A stretch of DNA of 64,000 bases from Cupriavidus taiwanensis LMG 19424 (lineage in GTDB: Bacteria; Pseudomonadota; Gammaproteobacteria; Burkholderiales; Burkholderiaceae), in assembly GCF_000069785.1 (NCBI RefSeq), contig NC_010528.1:1736001-1800000 (forward strand). Reading direction: 5' to 3'. This document shows positions 49,519 through 63,888 of this stretch, one piece after another (positions within the stretch are counted from its first letter, which is position 1; each line of letters begins with the position of its first letter). The translations under genes were made by a program, and so were the position numbers. Below the pieces are notes generated by a model. That model saw only the letters and a list, made by a program, of their open reading frames with translations, did no database searches and was not told the origin of the DNA.

Positions 49519-51342
49519 ATGACCGACAGCAATTCGCCGAAGCGCAAGACGCTAGGCATCAAGGCCGCCAGCGATACCGGCACGGCCGCGCGCAAGGGCG
49601 GCACCCGCCCCGTGCGCGTGTCCGACCTGAACCGCAAGCGCGTGCAGGCCGTCTCCGAGGGCATCAAGCGCGCCCAGCAGCGCGCCGGCGGCAAGACCGG
49701 TGGCAGCGCCGCCCAGGGCGAAGCGCCAGCACAGCCGCGCCAGCCGCGTGCGCCCCGCCCCGCTGACAGCGAACGCCAGGCGCGTCCGCGCCGCCCGGAT
49801 GCCGGCGAGGCGCGCCCTCGACGCTTCGGCGACGACGAAAGCCGTCCGCGCCGCTATGGCGATGACCGCGGCGAAGCGCGCCCACGCCGCTTCGAAGGCA
49901 GCGAGTCGCGCCCGCCGCGCCGCTTCGGCGACGACGACAATCGTCCACGCCGTGCTGGCGATGACCGCGGCGAAGCGCGTCCGCGCCGCTTCGAAGGCAG
50001 CGAGTCGCGCCCGCCGCGCCGCTTCGGCGACGACGAAAGCCGTCCGCGCCGCTATGGCGATGACCGCGGCGAAGCACGCCCGCGCCGTTTCGAAGGCAGC
50101 GAGTCGCGCCCGCCGCGCCGCTATGGCGACGACGACAACCGTCCGCGCCGCACTGGCGACGACCGTGGCGAGGCGCGGCCGCGCCGCTTCGAAAGCAGCG
50201 AGTCGCGCCCGCCGCGCCGCTATGGCGACGACGACAACCGTCCGCGCCGCACTGGCGACGACCGTGGCGAGCCGCGCCCGCGCCGCTTCGAAGGCGCTGA
50301 CACCCGCCCGCGCCGCTTTGGTGACGACGACAAGCGCCCTCGCCGCTTCGAAGGCGCCGACTCGCGCCCGCGCCGCCATGGCGACGACGAGCGGCGCGCC
50401 CGCCCCGCGCCGTCGGGCGAGCGCCGCCGCGAAGGCACGGCACCGGCACGCCGCTTCAGCGACGCGGCCGACCGTATCCGCACCGCCGGGCCCGCACGCC
50501 CGGAACGCGCCCCGGCGCCAGCTTCGCGCCGCGAAGCGCCCGCGGCGCCGCGCGACGAATCCAGCCACGACGACGGCCTGGTACGCCTGTCCAAGCGCAT
50601 GTCCGAACTCGGCCTGTGCTCGCGCCGCGAGGCCGACGAATGGATCCCGCGCGGCTGGGTGCTGGTCGACGGCAAGCCCGTGACCGAACTCGGCAGCCGC
50701 ATCCGCCCGGACGCCGAGATCGAGATCCTGCAGGAAGCGCGCTCCGAGCAAGGCGAGCGCGTCACCGTGCTGCTGAACAAGCCGGTGGGCTACGTTTCCG
50801 GGCAGGCCGAGGATGGCTACGAGCCCGCCGCGGCGCTGTTCGCTCCGGAGAACCAGTGGGAAGGCGACCCCACGCGCAAGCGCTTTGCGCCGTGGCAACG
50901 CAAGAACCTGGCGCCGGCCGGCCGCCTCGATATCGACTCCACCGGCCTGCTGGTGCTGACCCAGGACGGCCGGGTCGCGCGCGCGCTGATCGGCGAAGAT
51001 TCGACCGTCGAGAAGGAATACCTGGTGCGCGTGGTCTGGCACTCGCCGCACGGGCCGGTCGAGCGCAACATCAGCGCCGAATTCCCGGCCGATGACCTGG
51101 AACTGCTGCGCCACGGCCTGTCGCTGGACGGCGTGCCGCTCAAGCCGGCCAAGGTCAGCTGGCAGAACGAAGAGCAGCTGCGCTTCGTGCTGCGCGAGGG
51201 CCGCAAGCGCCAGATCCGCCGCATGTGCGAACAGGTGGGGCTGCAGGTGGTGGGCCTCAAGCGCGTGCGCATGGGGCGCGTGGTGCTGGGCGATCTGCCG
51301 CCGGGCAAGTGGCGGTTCCTGGGGCAGTTCGAGAAGTTCTGA
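49519..51342 (+). CDS. rluB: 23S rRNA pseudouridine synthase RluB with repetitive N-terminal extension
   Basis: The protein is 607 residues, roughly twice the length of E. coli RluB. Residues 1-100 are basic. Residues 101-265 are five tandem 33-residue units rich in Arg, Asp and Glu, and a decayed repeat runs to about 300. The S4 RNA-binding domain starts near 355 ([20 protein letters not shown]). The catalytic Asp is in [15 protein letters not shown] near 470, and the family tail has [20 protein letters not shown]. It should modify U2605-equivalent in 23S rRNA. The ATG at 49519 was chosen for position; an earlier frame overlaps glnD. The extension is probably disordered and may bind RNA. Confidence 0.92.
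   Translation: MTDSNSPKRKTLGIKAASDTGTAARKGGTRPVRVSDLNRKRVQAVSEGIKRAQQRAGGKTGGSAAQGEAPAQPRQPRAPRPADSERQARPRRPDAGEARPRRFGDDESRPRRYGDDRGEARPRRFEGSESRPPRRFGDDDNRPRRAGDDRGEARPRRFEGSESRPPRRFGDDESRPRRYGDDRGEARPRRFEGSESRPPRRYGDDDNRPRRTGDDRGEARPRRFESSESRPPRRYGDDDNRPRRTGDDRGEPRPRRFEGADTRPRRFGDDDKRPRRFEGADSRPRRHGDDERRARPAPSGERRREGTAPARRFSDAADRIRTAGPARPERAPAPASRREAPAAPRDESSHDDGLVRLSKRMSELGLCSRREADEWIPRGWVLVDGKPVTELGSRIRPDAEIEILQEARSEQGERVTVLLNKPVGYVSGQAEDGYEPAAALFAPENQWEGDPTRKRFAPWQRKNLAPAGRLDIDSTGLLVLTQDGRVARALIGEDSTVEKEYLVRVVWHSPHGPVERNISAEFPADDLELLRHGLSLDGVPLKPAKVSWQNEEQLRFVLREGRKRQIRRMCEQVGLQVVGLKRVRMGRVVLGDLPPGKWRFLGQFEKF
49819..50313 (+). repeat. Five tandem 99-bp coding repeats in rluB
   Basis: Units start at 49819, 49918, 50017, 50116 and 50215. 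Each encodes RR(F/Y)GDD(E/D)(S/N)RPRR-x-GDDRGE followed by [14 protein letters not shown] or close variants. A shorter, decayed copy follows to about 50400. Copies 1 and 3 are nearly identical, as are 4 and 5, which suggests duplication of a two-unit block. Confidence 0.9.
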
Positions 51343-51344
51343 TG

Positions 51345-51374
51345 TGAAAAAGCGGCCGGAATGGCCGCTTTTTT
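51345..51374 (+). terminator. Rho-independent terminator after rluB
   Basis: AGCGGCC-(GGAAT)-GGCCGCT is followed by TTTTT, beginning 8 bases after the rluB stop; the preceding A-run could allow leftward use too. Confidence 0.9.
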
Positions 51375-51421
51375 CGGGGGGGTGGGCAATCGCCACCGCC
51401 TCATCCCTGTACCGATTGCGT

Positions 51422-51545
51422 GCTCCCTCTCCCGCTTGCGGGAGAGGGTTGGGGAGAGGGCCGGCATGTCGACGAAGTGACAGGCGTCGGTATGCCAGCG
51501 CCTGCCCTCTCCCCCTGCCCCTCTCCCGCAAGCGGGAGAGGGGAG
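51422..51545. repeat. REP-like inverted pair (family B)
   Basis: The left unit contains CTCTCCCGCTTGCGGGAGAG and the right unit the same core as CTCTCCCGCAAGCGGGAGAG, with outer GCTCCC/GGGAGC and inner GGGGAGAGGGC/GCCCTCTCCCC arms. The whole 124 bases can fold as one large cruciform. It lies between the convergent rluB and def genes. A related element is at 62810-62926. Confidence 0.75.
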
Positions 51546-51577
51546 CAAACCGGCAGCGTGCCGATTGGCATTGCCAT

Positions 51578-52111
51578 TCAATCGTCGCTATTCGCCGGCA
51601 AATCCGGAAACAGCACCTCGGTAAACCCGAAGTTCGAAAAATCCTTGATCCGCATCGGATAAAGAATCCCCTGCAGATGGTCGCACTCATGCTGCACCAC
51701 GCGCGCATGGAAGCCCTCGGCCACGCGCTCGATGCGGTTGCCCATCAGGTCGTAGCCGCTGTACTTCAGCCGCAGGTGGCGCGGCACCACGCCGCGCAGG
51801 CCCGGCACCGACAGGCAGCCCTCCCAGCCGTCCTCCATCTCGTCGGACTGCATTTCCAGCACGGGGTTGATCAATACGGTCTTGGGCACGGTGGGCGCGT
51901 CCGGGTAGCGCGGATTGCGGTCGAAGCCGAAGATCACCACCTGCAGGTCGACGCCGATCTGCGGCGCGGCCAGGCCCGCGCCGTTGGCGTGGTCCATGGT
52001 GTCGAACATGTCTTCGATCAGCGTGCGCAGCTCCGGCGTGTTGAAGCGCTCCACCGGCCGCGCCACCTGCAGCAGGCGCGGATCACCCATCTTTAGAATC
52101 TCGCGGATCAT
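51578..52111 (-). CDS. def: Peptide deformylase
   Basis: The protein is 177 residues. It removes the formyl group from nascent chains. The three motifs are complete: [14 protein letters not shown] (about 45), [11 protein letters not shown] with the metal Cys (about 97) and [12 protein letters not shown] with two His and the catalytic Glu (about 140). It follows ligA by 15 bases on the same strand. An isolated def away from fmt is common for second copies in this group, so another def may exist elsewhere. Confidence 0.95.
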   Translation of the reverse strand: MIREILKMGDPRLLQVARPVERFNTPELRTLIEDMFDTMDHANGAGLAAPQIGVDLQVVIFGFDRNPRYPDAPTVPKTVLINPVLEMQSDEMEDGWEGCLSVPGLRGVVPRHLRLKYSGYDLMGNRIERVAEGFHARVVQHECDHLQGILYPMRIKDFSNFGFTEVLFPDLPANSDD

Positions 52112-52126
52112 GGTTCCGTTCCCCGG

Positions 52127-55600
<3,474 letters not shown>

Positions 55601-55604
<4 letters not shown>

Positions 55605-58600
55605 GCTGCCTCCGCCATCGACACCGCCGCGTCCATATCCACGGCCACGATACGCGAAACGCCCTGCTCCTGCATGGTCACGCCAATGAGTTGATGAGCC
55701 ATTTCCATGGCGATCTTGTTATGTGAGATGAAAACGAATTGGGTCTTGTCCGACATGCGCGCCACCATATTGGCGTAGCGCTCGGTATTGGCGTCGTCCA
55801 GCGGCGCGTCGACCTCGTCCAGCAGGCAGAACGGCGCCGGGTTCAGCTGGAACATCGCGAACACCAGCGCGATCGCGGTCAGCGCCTTCTCGCCGCCCGA
55901 CAGCAGGTGGATGGTCGAGTTCTTCTTGCCCGGCGGCTGCGCCATCACCTGCACGCCGGCATCGAGGATTTCCTCGCCGGTCATGATCAGGCGCGCCTGG
56001 CCGCCGCCGAACAGCGACGGGAACAGCTCGCCGAAATGGTGGTTGACCTGGTCGAAGGTGCCCTGCAGCAGCGCGCGGGTCTCCTGGTCGATCTTGGCGA
56101 TCGCGTCCTCCAGCGTGCCGATGGCGTCGTTCAGGTCGGCCGACTGCGCGTCGAGGAAGGTCTTGCGCTCGCGCGCCGCGGCCAGTTCGTCGAGCGCGGC
56201 CATGTTGACCGGGCCCAGCGCATTGATGGCGTTGTTGATGCGCGTGACTTCGCCCTGCAGGTACGACGGCTTCAGGTCGCCGGTCAGCTTGCCGGCCAGC
56301 GCGGCCTCGTCCACCGCGGCGGCGCTCAGCTGCTCGCTGAACTGCTCCTGGTTCAGGCGCGCGGCCTGTTCCTTGAGCTGCAGCTCGGTGATGCGGTCGC
56401 GCAGCGGCTGCAGGCTGCGCTCGGCGGCCAGGCGCTGCTCGTCGTGCTGGCGCAGCTGTGCCGACAGCGCATCGAGCTCGGTGCGCGCGATGGTCAGCTT
56501 CTCTTCCTTCTCGGCACGGCGCTCCAGCGCTTCCTGCAGGCCGGTATGCGCGGTCTGCTCGTTGATGGTCTCGAGTTCGGCGCGGGCGTTCTCGAGCGAT
56601 TCGGCGATGCGCTCGGCCTGGTCCGCCGCCACCTGGATATTGCGGCGCAGCTCATCGATGCGGCTGGCCAGGTTGCGCTCGGCAAACAGCGCTTCCTGCG
56701 CGGCGCGCTCGAGGTCGCGCAACTGGTGGCGCGCGCCCGAGAGCTTGCTGTCCAGCGCCTCGAAGGCCATCTGCTGGTCTTCGTGGGTGGCCTGCATCTC
56801 GGCCAGCGCGGCGTCGTGCTGCTCGAAGCTGGCTTCGGATTCTGCGCGGATGGCGCGCTGCTCTTCGATCTGCGCGTGGATCTCTGCCAGTTCCTCGCGG
56901 ATCTGTCCGCTGCGGGCGGCATAGCGCTCCATCGCCTGCGACAGCTTGAGCACGTCCATCTGCAGCGTGTGCACGCGGCGCGTGGCCTGCTCGGCGCGCG
57001 CACGCGCTTCGCCCAGCGCCTGGCTGGCCTGGGTGTAGGCGGCTTCCGCCCGCACCGCCTCGGTCTTGGCTTCGTCGGACAGCAGCAGCTGCGCGCGCGC
57101 CTGCTTCTGCAGGTTTTCGATTTCCTGCTCGCGCGCGAGCATGCCGGCCTGCTCGGAATCGGCGGCGTAGATCTGGATCGCGTTACGGCCCACCAGGTGG
57201 CCTTCGGCGACCACGAACGAGGCACCGTCGGGCAGCGTGTTGCGCGCGGCCAGCGCCTGCGCCATGTCGGTGGCAACATAGACGTCGGCGAGCCAGTCCT
57301 GCATCACCGCGCGGATGCCCGGTTCGGTGATCTGCACCAGCGCCATCAGCGGGCGCAGGCCGGCGGGCGTTTCCAGCGGACGCGCGGCGGCCGGCGGCGA
57401 GTAGAACGCCAGCTTGGCCGGCGGCGCGTCGGACAGGAAGGCCTTGACCCAGTCCAGGTTCGACACTTCCAGCGCGGCCAGCTTCTCACGCAGCACGGAT
57501 TCGAGCGCGTTCTCCCAGCCCGGCTCGATATGCACTTTCTTCCACAGCCGCGGCAGCTCGGACAGTTCATGTTTGGCCAGCCACGGCTGCACCTTGCCGT
57601 CGGTCTGCACGTTTTCCTGCAGCTGGCGCAGCGCCGACAGGCGCGCCTCAATCGTAGCGATGGCGGCGGCTTCGCTGTGCACGCGCGCCTGCGCGGCGCG
57701 GCGCGCCTCATCCAGGCGCGGCACGCTCTCTTCGGCGTCGGCGAGCACCGCCTGGGCTTCCTCGACCAGCGCTTCCTGCTCGGCCAGCTCGGCGCGGGCC
57801 TGCTCCAGGCGGGTCTCGTCGGGGCGGTCCAGGCCCTTGTCTTCGGCCGACAGCCGTTCGCGCCGCTGCTCCAGCTGCTGCAGCATCTGGTCGGCGCTGC
57901 GCTGTTGCGCGGCTTCCAGCTTCAGCGCCTGCTCGGCCTGCATGATGCCGGCGCGCTGCTCGTTGAGCAGTTGCTGGGCGTCGCGCCATTGCGCTTCGAG
58001 CGTCGGCAGCTCGTCGTTCTGCTGCGCCACGGCTTCCTGGGCCTCGACCGTGCGGCCTTCCGCCACCGCCAGGTTTTCCTCGGCCTGCGCCAGCTCGTCG
58101 GTGGCCTGCTCGGCCTTGCCCTGCCATTGCTCGCGCTGCGCGGTCAGCGCGGCGATCTGCGCCTGCACGCGGTTGCGCGATTCCACCACGTAACGGATCT
58201 CGGCCTCGAGCTTGCTGACTTCGGCATTGGCCTCGTACAGCGCGCCCTGTGCGGCGTGCATGCCATCCGATGCGGCATAGTGCGCGGCGCGCAGGGTTTC
58301 CAGCTCGGCCTCGACATGGCGCAGCTGCGCGGTCTGCGCTTCCAGGTCGATCTGGGCCTGCTCGATGGCGCGCTGGTGGCGTTCCTGCTCCTGCTGCGCC
58401 TCGCGCTTGCGCAGCAGCCACAGCAGGTGCTGCTTCTCTTCGCCGTCGGCCTGCAGCGTCTTGAAGCGCTGCGCCACTTCGGCCTGGCCCTCGAGCTTTT
58501 CGAGGTTGCTGCCGAGTTCGCGCAGGATGTCTTCGACCCGGGTCAGGTTTTCGCGGGTATCCGACAGCCGGTTCTCGGTCTCGCGGCGGCGCTCCTTGTA

Positions 58601-59116
58601 CTTGGAGACCCCCGCCGCCTCTTCCAGGAAGATGCGCATGTCATCGGGCTTGGCCTCGATGATGCGCGAGATCATGCCTTGCCCGATGATGGCGTAGGCG
58701 CGCGGGCCCAGGCCCGTGCCCAGGAAGATGTCCTGGATGTCGCGCCGGCGCACCGGCTGGTTGTTGATGTAGTAGGAAGACGTGCCATCGCGGGTCAGCA
58801 CGCGCTTGACCGCCACTTCGGCGTACTGGCTCCACTGGCCTGCGGCGCGGCCTTCGGCGTTGTCGAACACCAGTTCGACGCTGGCGCGTCCGGCCTGCTT
58901 GCGCGCCGTGGAACCGTTGAAGATGACGTCCTGCATAGATTCGCCACGCAGCTCTGACGCGCGTGACTCGCCCAGCACCCAACGCACCGCGTCGATGATG
59001 TTGGATTTGCCGCAGCCGTTGGGACCGACGATGCCGACCAGTTGGCCCGGCACCTGGAAATTGGTGGGATCGACGAATGACTTGAAGCCCGCCAGCTTGA
59101 TCGAGGATAGTCGCAC
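55601..59116 (-). CDS. smc: Chromosome segregation protein SMC
   Basis: The protein is 1171 residues from a GTG at 59116 (VRLSSIKLAGFKSFVDP), which is where SMC proteins begin; the frame is open for 44 more codons without a domain. Walker A is GIVGPNGCGKSNIIDAVRW near 32. Two long coiled coils flank a hinge (about 500-640). The signature HLLSGGEKALTAIALVFAM and Walker B CLLDEVDAPLDD complete the ATPase head. It compacts and organises the chromosome. zipA overlaps its stop by four bases. Confidence 0.97.
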
Positions 59117-59556
59117 GGTTTCTCGTGTGGTATCGGCCACTCCGGCAGGAAAAGCGGGGGCGGCCAGGTATCGGGTATCGGGGCTATTGCTCGGTTCGGA
59201 AAAGCCGGGCTGCGCGGGAGTCGGCGCGGCGTGACGCCGGCACCTCAAAATACCCCCCGGGCCCGTGAATTGGGGCTAATCATACCATCGCAGATGCCTT
59301 CGCCGGCCCGTTTGGGCTCGTCCCGGGGATGGTCGCCGGGCCCCGGAATTCCCTTGCCTTTCCGACTCTTACAAGCGTTTTCGCAAGCACTTTGGCAGCC
59401 AACGCGTGGGCAGCCCGCCACGCTTGCGCGGCCCGGGCGCTGAAACTAATTAGGGTAAATGCTAGTCTCTGCTCTGTCGGCGTGATGCCGGATGCGCTCC
59501 GGCCCCACGCACCCTGAACGCCCCTTGCAGCCTTTGGCCAACCAGGAGGACAGAGC
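59117..59556. promoter_or_regulatory. Divergent region between smc and the ferritin-like gene
   Basis: This 440-base stretch has no gene. On the minus strand TATGAT at 59279-59284 could be a -10 for smc. On the plus side an A/T-rich patch (59441-59470, CTAATTAGGGTAAATGCTAG) may mark the other promoter. Neither has a clear -35 box. Confidence 0.4.
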
Positions 59557-60384
59557 ATGAGTGAACCGTCAGCGGCCAACCGGCCGTGGTCTGTCAACGA
59601 CATCCGATACGAGGCGATCGACCTCGCGCGCGTGCGCGGCGACCGCGACCTGTTCTACCTGCTGGTGTCGGCCTCGTTCATCGAGAGCGGCTCCGACACC
59701 TACGCGGGCAACCTTGCCACCTACTACGCCCGGGTGCCCGATGCGGCCGGCTGGCTGGCCGAGCAGTGGGAAGCCGAGGAGCTGCAGCATGGCCTGGCGC
59801 TGCGGCGCTATGTCGAGCACGTCTGGCCGGAATTCGACTGGGAGCGGGGCTACGCGCGCTTTTTCGCCGAGTACAGCCAGACCTGCTCGATCGACCAGTT
59901 CGAGCCGACCGAGGCACTGGAAATGGCGGCGCGCTGCGTGGTGGAAACCGGCACGGCGGCCTACTACCGGGCGCTCGAGCAGGCCAGCGACGAGCCGGTG
60001 CTGCGCGACCTGACGCGGCGCATCTCCAACGACGAGGTGCGGCACTACAAGCACTTCCTCCACTTCTTCAACCGCTTCGCCGAGGCCGAGCGCCTGGGCC
60101 GGCTGCGCGTGCTGGGCGCGGTGGCGCGCCGGCTGCTGGAAATCAAGAACGAGGACGCCGCGATCGCGCTGCGCAACGTGCTGCGCATGGAACGCGGGGT
60201 CGAGTCGATCCCGGAGGCGGAGGTGCGCGCGCTCAATACGCGCGTATCCGGCGTGATCCGCCGCAACATCCCGATCGAGATGACCGTCAAGATGCTGCTG
60301 CGGCCGCTGCAGCTGCACCGCGGCGTGGAGCGCGCGGTGCGCGCGCCGCTGGTGGCGATGGTGTCGCGCGTGATGCTGCATTGA
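59557..60384 (+). CDS. Ferritin-like fold protein
   Basis: The protein is 275 residues and almost all helical. Two ligand sets suggest a di-iron centre of the ferritin/desaturase kind: ESGSDTYAG and EAEELQHG (about 44 and 73-80), then [12 protein letters not shown] and [12 protein letters not shown] (about 129 and 155-166). The EExxH-like and DExRH patterns are spaced by about 80 residues. It might be an oxygenase, desaturase-like or iron-handling protein. Function is unknown. AGGAGGACAGAGC precedes the ATG. It is alone on the plus strand and convergent with the DMT gene, 12 bases away. Confidence 0.75.
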   Translation: MSEPSAANRPWSVNDIRYEAIDLARVRGDRDLFYLLVSASFIESGSDTYAGNLATYYARVPDAAGWLAEQWEAEELQHGLALRRYVEHVWPEFDWERGYARFFAEYSQTCSIDQFEPTEALEMAARCVVETGTAAYYRALEQASDEPVLRDLTRRISNDEVRHYKHFLHFFNRFAEAERLGRLRVLGAVARRLLEIKNEDAAIALRNVLRMERGVESIPEAEVRALNTRVSGVIRRNIPIEMTVKMLLRPLQLHRGVERAVRAPLVAMVSRVMLH

Positions 60385-60396
60385 CCCGCGCCCGGG

Positions 60397-61365
60397 CTAG
60401 TGGCAGGCCGCGGCCTCCGCGCCTGCCTCCGGCGCGGGCGCGGCGCGGCTGCGGTGAACCAGCCCGGACAAGGCCCCGGCGGCGATGATGCACAGCCCGC
60501 CCGCGGCCTCCTTCCAGCTCAGCACCTCGGTGGCCAGCCACCACGACGACAGCGCGGCGATGACAATCTCGAACAGCATCAGCAGCGACACGCGGTTGGC
60601 CGGCAGCCGCTGCAGCCCGTACTGCACCACCGAATTGCTGACCACCAGCACCGCCGCCAGCCCCAGCACCAGCATCGCCGCGCTGACCTGCGCGCCCGGC
60701 ACCACCGCCACCGCCGGGCCGTCGAGCAGCAGCGCGGCCGGCACGCCGACCACGGTGCAGCCCAGGTAGACCACCACCGTGCGCACGCGGGCGTCGGTGT
60801 CCGGAAAGCGCTGCCCGGCGCGGCGCGACAGCACGTTGTTGACGGCAAAACCCATGCCGCCGATCAGCCCCGACCATTCCGCGGCGGAGCCCGGCAGCGG
60901 CACGCCGACCGCGGGCGTCCACAGCATCAGCCCGGCGCCGAACAGCGCCAGCCCCACCAGCGCCAGCCCGGCCGCGGACAGCCGCTCGCCCAGGAACAGC
61001 CGCGCGAACAGCGCGGTCCAGACCGGCGTCAGGTAGAACAGCAGCAGCACGCGCATCACATGGCCGTTGACGCTGCCCCAGACGAAGCCGGCGTTGGTCA
61101 CGCCCGCCGCCAGGCCGATCGCGACGAACAGCCAGTGCGGGCGCAACCCGCCCAGGTGGCGGCGGAAGGCCAGCAGCGACAGCACCGCCGCCACCGCGCT
61201 GACCAGCGCCGCGGCATGCATGCCGCCCAGCCCCCAGCCGGCCAGCACGCGGTACGGGAACCAGGCGATGCCCCACACCGAGGCGCCGATCAGGATGGAA
61301 AGCGATGCCTTGACCGCATGGCGGTCGGCCGGCGCCAGCGGCGCCGCAACGGAATTTGTGCTCAT
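60397..61365 (-). CDS. DMT/EamA-family inner-membrane transporter
   Basis: The protein is 322 residues with about ten membrane helices in two EamA repeats (first: KASLSILIGASVWGIAWFPY; second half: GLIGGMGFAVNNVLSRRAGQ). The ATG at 61365 was preferred because the frame upstream has no hydrophobic content. It is divergent from dapC. Gene-pair position alone does not show that it exports lysine-pathway compounds. Substrate unknown. The C-terminus is a short Ala/Glu tail with a final Cys-His. Confidence 0.85.
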   Translation of the reverse strand: MSTNSVAAPLAPADRHAVKASLSILIGASVWGIAWFPYRVLAGWGLGGMHAAALVSAVAAVLSLLAFRRHLGGLRPHWLFVAIGLAAGVTNAGFVWGSVNGHVMRVLLLFYLTPVWTALFARLFLGERLSAAGLALVGLALFGAGLMLWTPAVGVPLPGSAAEWSGLIGGMGFAVNNVLSRRAGQRFPDTDARVRTVVVYLGCTVVGVPAALLLDGPAVAVVPGAQVSAAMLVLGLAAVLVVSNSVVQYGLQRLPANRVSLLMLFEIVIAALSSWWLATEVLSWKEAAGGLCIIAAGALSGLVHRSRAAPAPEAGAEAAACH

Positions 61366-61536
61366 AAAGGGAATCGGTGCGAGGCGAGCCGGAGCGCCCG
61401 CCATGCGCGGCGGGCAGCGTCCGGACGGCGCCGGCGGCATCACCGTGGCGTGATGCCCGCCATCCATGCCGGCCCAACCCTCGCCAAAGACCGCCTGGCG
61501 GGCCGGGACCGCGCACGGAAACCCGCGCCGTTCCTC

Positions 61537-61542
61537 TATAAT
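61537..61542 (+). promoter_or_regulatory. -10 box of dapC promoter
   Basis: A perfect TATAAT lies 30 bases before the dapC GTG start. The matching -35 (CACGGA at 17 bases) is poor. Confidence 0.5.
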
Positions 61543-61572
61543 GCGTCGTTTTAACCGGCCCCGACTGACACT

Positions 61573-62787
61573 GTGAATCCGCGCCTCGACCTGCTCCAGC
61601 CCTACCCGTTCGAGAAACTGCGGGTGCTCTTTGCGCAAGTAAAGGCTGCCGACAAGCCGGCCATCAGCTTCGGCATCGGTGAACCCAAGCATCCGACGCC
61701 GGCATTCATCAAGCAAGCGCTGGCAGAGTCGCTTGCGGGGCTGGCGAATTATCCCACAACGGCCGGTTCCGATGCACTACGGCAGTGCATCGCGGGCTGG
61801 CTGGAGCGCCGCTACGGCCTGCCCAGTGTCAACGCCGCCACCGAAGTGCTGCCCGTGACCGGCTCGCGCGAGGCGCTGTTCGCCTTTGCCCAGACCGTGG
61901 TCGACGGCAGCCGTCCGGGCGCACTGGTGCTGTGCCCGAACCCGTTCTACCAGATCTATGAAGGCGCGGCGCTGCTGGCGGGCGCCACCCCGGTATTCGC
62001 CAACAGCGACCCGGCGCGCAACTTCGCCCCGGCGTTCGACCGCATTGCCGACGACGTCTGGCAGAAGGTGCAGCTGCTCTTTGTCTGCACGCCCGGCAAC
62101 CCGACCGGCGCGGTGCTGTCGCTGGAAGACTGGCAGCAGCTGTTCGCGCTGTCCGACCGCTACGGCTTCGTGATCGCCTCGGACGAGTGCTACTCCGAGA
62201 TCTATTTCGACGAGGGCCGCGCGCCGCTGGGCGCGCTCGAGGCCGCGCACAAGCTGGGCCGTGCGAACGGGGCCAACCCCTTCGAGCGCCTGGTGGTGTT
62301 CTCGAGCCTGTCCAAGCGCTCCAACGTGCCGGGCCTGCGCTCGGGCTTTGTTGCGGGCGACGCCGCGCTGCTGAAGCAGTTCCTGCTCTACCGCACCTAC
62401 CACGGCGGCGCCATGAACCCGGCGGTGCAGAGCGCCAGCATCGCCGCGTGGAACGACGAGTCGCATGTGCGCGAGAACCGCGCCGCCTATGTGCGCAAGT
62501 TCAGCGAAGTCACGCCGATGCTGGCCGAGGTGCTCGACGTGGCGCTGCCCGATGCCGGCTTCTACCTGTGGGCCGACGTCTCGCGCACCGGCCTCTCCGA
62601 TACCGAATTCGCCGCGCGGCTGCTGGCCGAACAGAACGTCACCGTGCTGCCCGGCAGCTACCTGGCGCGCGAGGCCGACGGCTTCAACCCCGGCGCCAAC
62701 CGCGTGCGCATGGCGCTGGTGGCGACGCCGGAGGAATGCGTGGAGGGGGCGCGGCGGATCGTGGAATTCTGCAAATCGCTGGGCTGA
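61573..62787 (+). CDS. dapC: Succinyldiaminopimelate transaminase
   Basis: The protein is 404 residues, a fold-type I aminotransferase. The PLP lysine is Lys248 in SSLSKRSNVPGLRSGF. Other marks are SFGIGEPKHPTP near 33, LVLCPNPFYQIYEG and FVCTPGNPTGAVL. It converts N-succinyl-2-amino-6-oxopimelate in the lysine and diaminopimelate pathway. Starting codon is GTG. dapD, the preceding enzyme of the pathway, lies downstream on the same strand with a REP-like element in the 184-base gap. Confidence 0.93.
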   Translation: MNPRLDLLQPYPFEKLRVLFAQVKAADKPAISFGIGEPKHPTPAFIKQALAESLAGLANYPTTAGSDALRQCIAGWLERRYGLPSVNAATEVLPVTGSREALFAFAQTVVDGSRPGALVLCPNPFYQIYEGAALLAGATPVFANSDPARNFAPAFDRIADDVWQKVQLLFVCTPGNPTGAVLSLEDWQQLFALSDRYGFVIASDECYSEIYFDEGRAPLGALEAAHKLGRANGANPFERLVVFSSLSKRSNVPGLRSGFVAGDAALLKQFLLYRTYHGGAMNPAVQSASIAAWNDESHVRENRAAYVRKFSEVTPMLAEVLDVALPDAGFYLWADVSRTGLSDTEFAARLLAEQNVTVLPGSYLAREADGFNPGANRVRMALVATPEECVEGARRIVEFCKSLG

Positions 62788-62809
62788 GACTTCTCCCGGC
62801 CGCCGGTTT

Positions 62810-62926
62810 GCTCCCCTCTCCCGCGAGCGGCAGAGGGGCCGGGGGAGAGGGCAGGCGGTTCTGCTAGCGGGATGCCTTGCTAGACCACCCCTCTCCCCGA
62901 CCCTCTCCCCCTGAGGGGAGAGGGAG
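62810..62926. repeat. REP-like inverted pair (family B, diverged)
   Basis: Left arm CTCCCCTCTCCCGCGAGCGGCAGAG and right arm CTCTCCCCCTGAGGGGAGAGGGAGA carry the same CTCTCCC cores and GGGGAGAGGGC arm as the element at 51422-51545 but with more mismatches. It occupies most of the dapC-dapD gap and may modulate expression or mRNA stability. Confidence 0.65.
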
Positions 62927-62971
62927 AACACAATTGGCAAAATTTCAACATTCACCACCTGAGAACCTAAC

Positions 62972-63799
62972 ATGACGCAAGCACTGCAAGCCCTGATCGA
63001 CCAGGCCTGGGAAGACCGCACCAGCCTGTCGCCGAAGTCCGCCCCCAACGACATCCGCGAGGCCGTCGCCAACGTCATCGGCCAGCTCGATGCCGGCACC
63101 CTGCGCGTGGCCGAGAAGCAAGGCAAGGACTGGATCGTCAACCAGTGGGTCAAGAAGGCCGTGCTGCTGTCGTTCCGCCTGGAAGACAACGCGCCGATGA
63201 GCGCCGGCGGCTTTGCCCAGTTCTACGACAAGGTGCCGACCAAGTTCGCCAACTGGAGCGGCGACGACTTCGCCAAGGCGGGCTTCCGCGTCGTGCCGCC
63301 CGCCGTGGCCCGCCGCGGTTCGTTCATCGCGAAGAACGCGGTGCTGATGCCGTCGTACGTCAACATCGGCGCCTATGTCGATGAAGGCACCATGGTCGAC
63401 ACCTGGGCCACCGTCGGTTCGTGCGCGCAGATCGGCAAGAACGTGCACCTGTCGGGCGGCGTGGGCATCGGCGGCGTGCTGGAGCCGCTGCAGGCCAACC
63501 CGGTGATCATCGAAGACAACTGCTTCATCGGCGCCCGTTCGGAAGTCGTGGAAGGCGTGATCGTCGAGGAAAACTCGGTGATCTCGATGGGCGTGTACCT
63601 GGGCCAGTCGACCAAGATCTACGACCGCGAAACCGGCGAGATCCACTATGGCCGCGTGCCGGCCGGCTCGGTGGTGGTGGCGGGCAACCTGCCGTCCAAG
63701 GATGGCAAGTACAGCCTGTACTGCGCCGTGATCGTGAAGAAGGTCGACGCGCAGACCCGCGCCAAGACCAGCCTGAACGACCTGCTGCGCGGCGACTGA
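62972..63799 (+). CDS. dapD: 2,3,4,5-tetrahydropyridine-2,6-dicarboxylate N-succinyltransferase
   Basis: The protein is 275 residues. It succinylates tetrahydrodipicolinate on the way to diaminopimelate and lysine. An N-terminal helical part leads into a left-handed beta helix with hexapeptide repeats ([40 protein letters not shown] are within it). The C-terminus has [20 protein letters not shown]. Length is standard. It lies downstream of dapC. Confidence 0.96.
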   Translation: MTQALQALIDQAWEDRTSLSPKSAPNDIREAVANVIGQLDAGTLRVAEKQGKDWIVNQWVKKAVLLSFRLEDNAPMSAGGFAQFYDKVPTKFANWSGDDFAKAGFRVVPPAVARRGSFIAKNAVLMPSYVNIGAYVDEGTMVDTWATVGSCAQIGKNVHLSGGVGIGGVLEPLQANPVIIEDNCFIGARSEVVEGVIVEENSVISMGVYLGQSTKIYDRETGEIHYGRVPAGSVVVAGNLPSKDGKYSLYCAVIVKKVDAQTRAKTSLNDLLRGD

Positions 63800-63888
63800 T
63801 CGCCGCTCGCGGCCCGCATGGGCCGCGCCGCCCCGGGGCCCTGCTCCGGGGCCGATTTACCGTCGTCACCCGCCTGGCCAGGCTGAAC

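Noticed and set aside
49552..51708. A 718-codon open frame on the minus strand across rluB
   Set aside because: It is the antisense of a repetitive GC-rich coding region whose codon bias keeps the opposite frame free of stops. It has no ribosome site or domain.
55739..58957. A 1072-codon plus-strand frame opposite smc
   Set aside because: It mirrors the smc codons and is rich in Gln, Leu and Arg from antisense reading. smc is fully supported on the other strand.
63820..63860. CCCCGG/CCGGGG hairpin after dapD as a terminator
   Set aside because: A stem is possible, but there is no T-run, so it is not distinguishable from ordinary GC-rich sequence.
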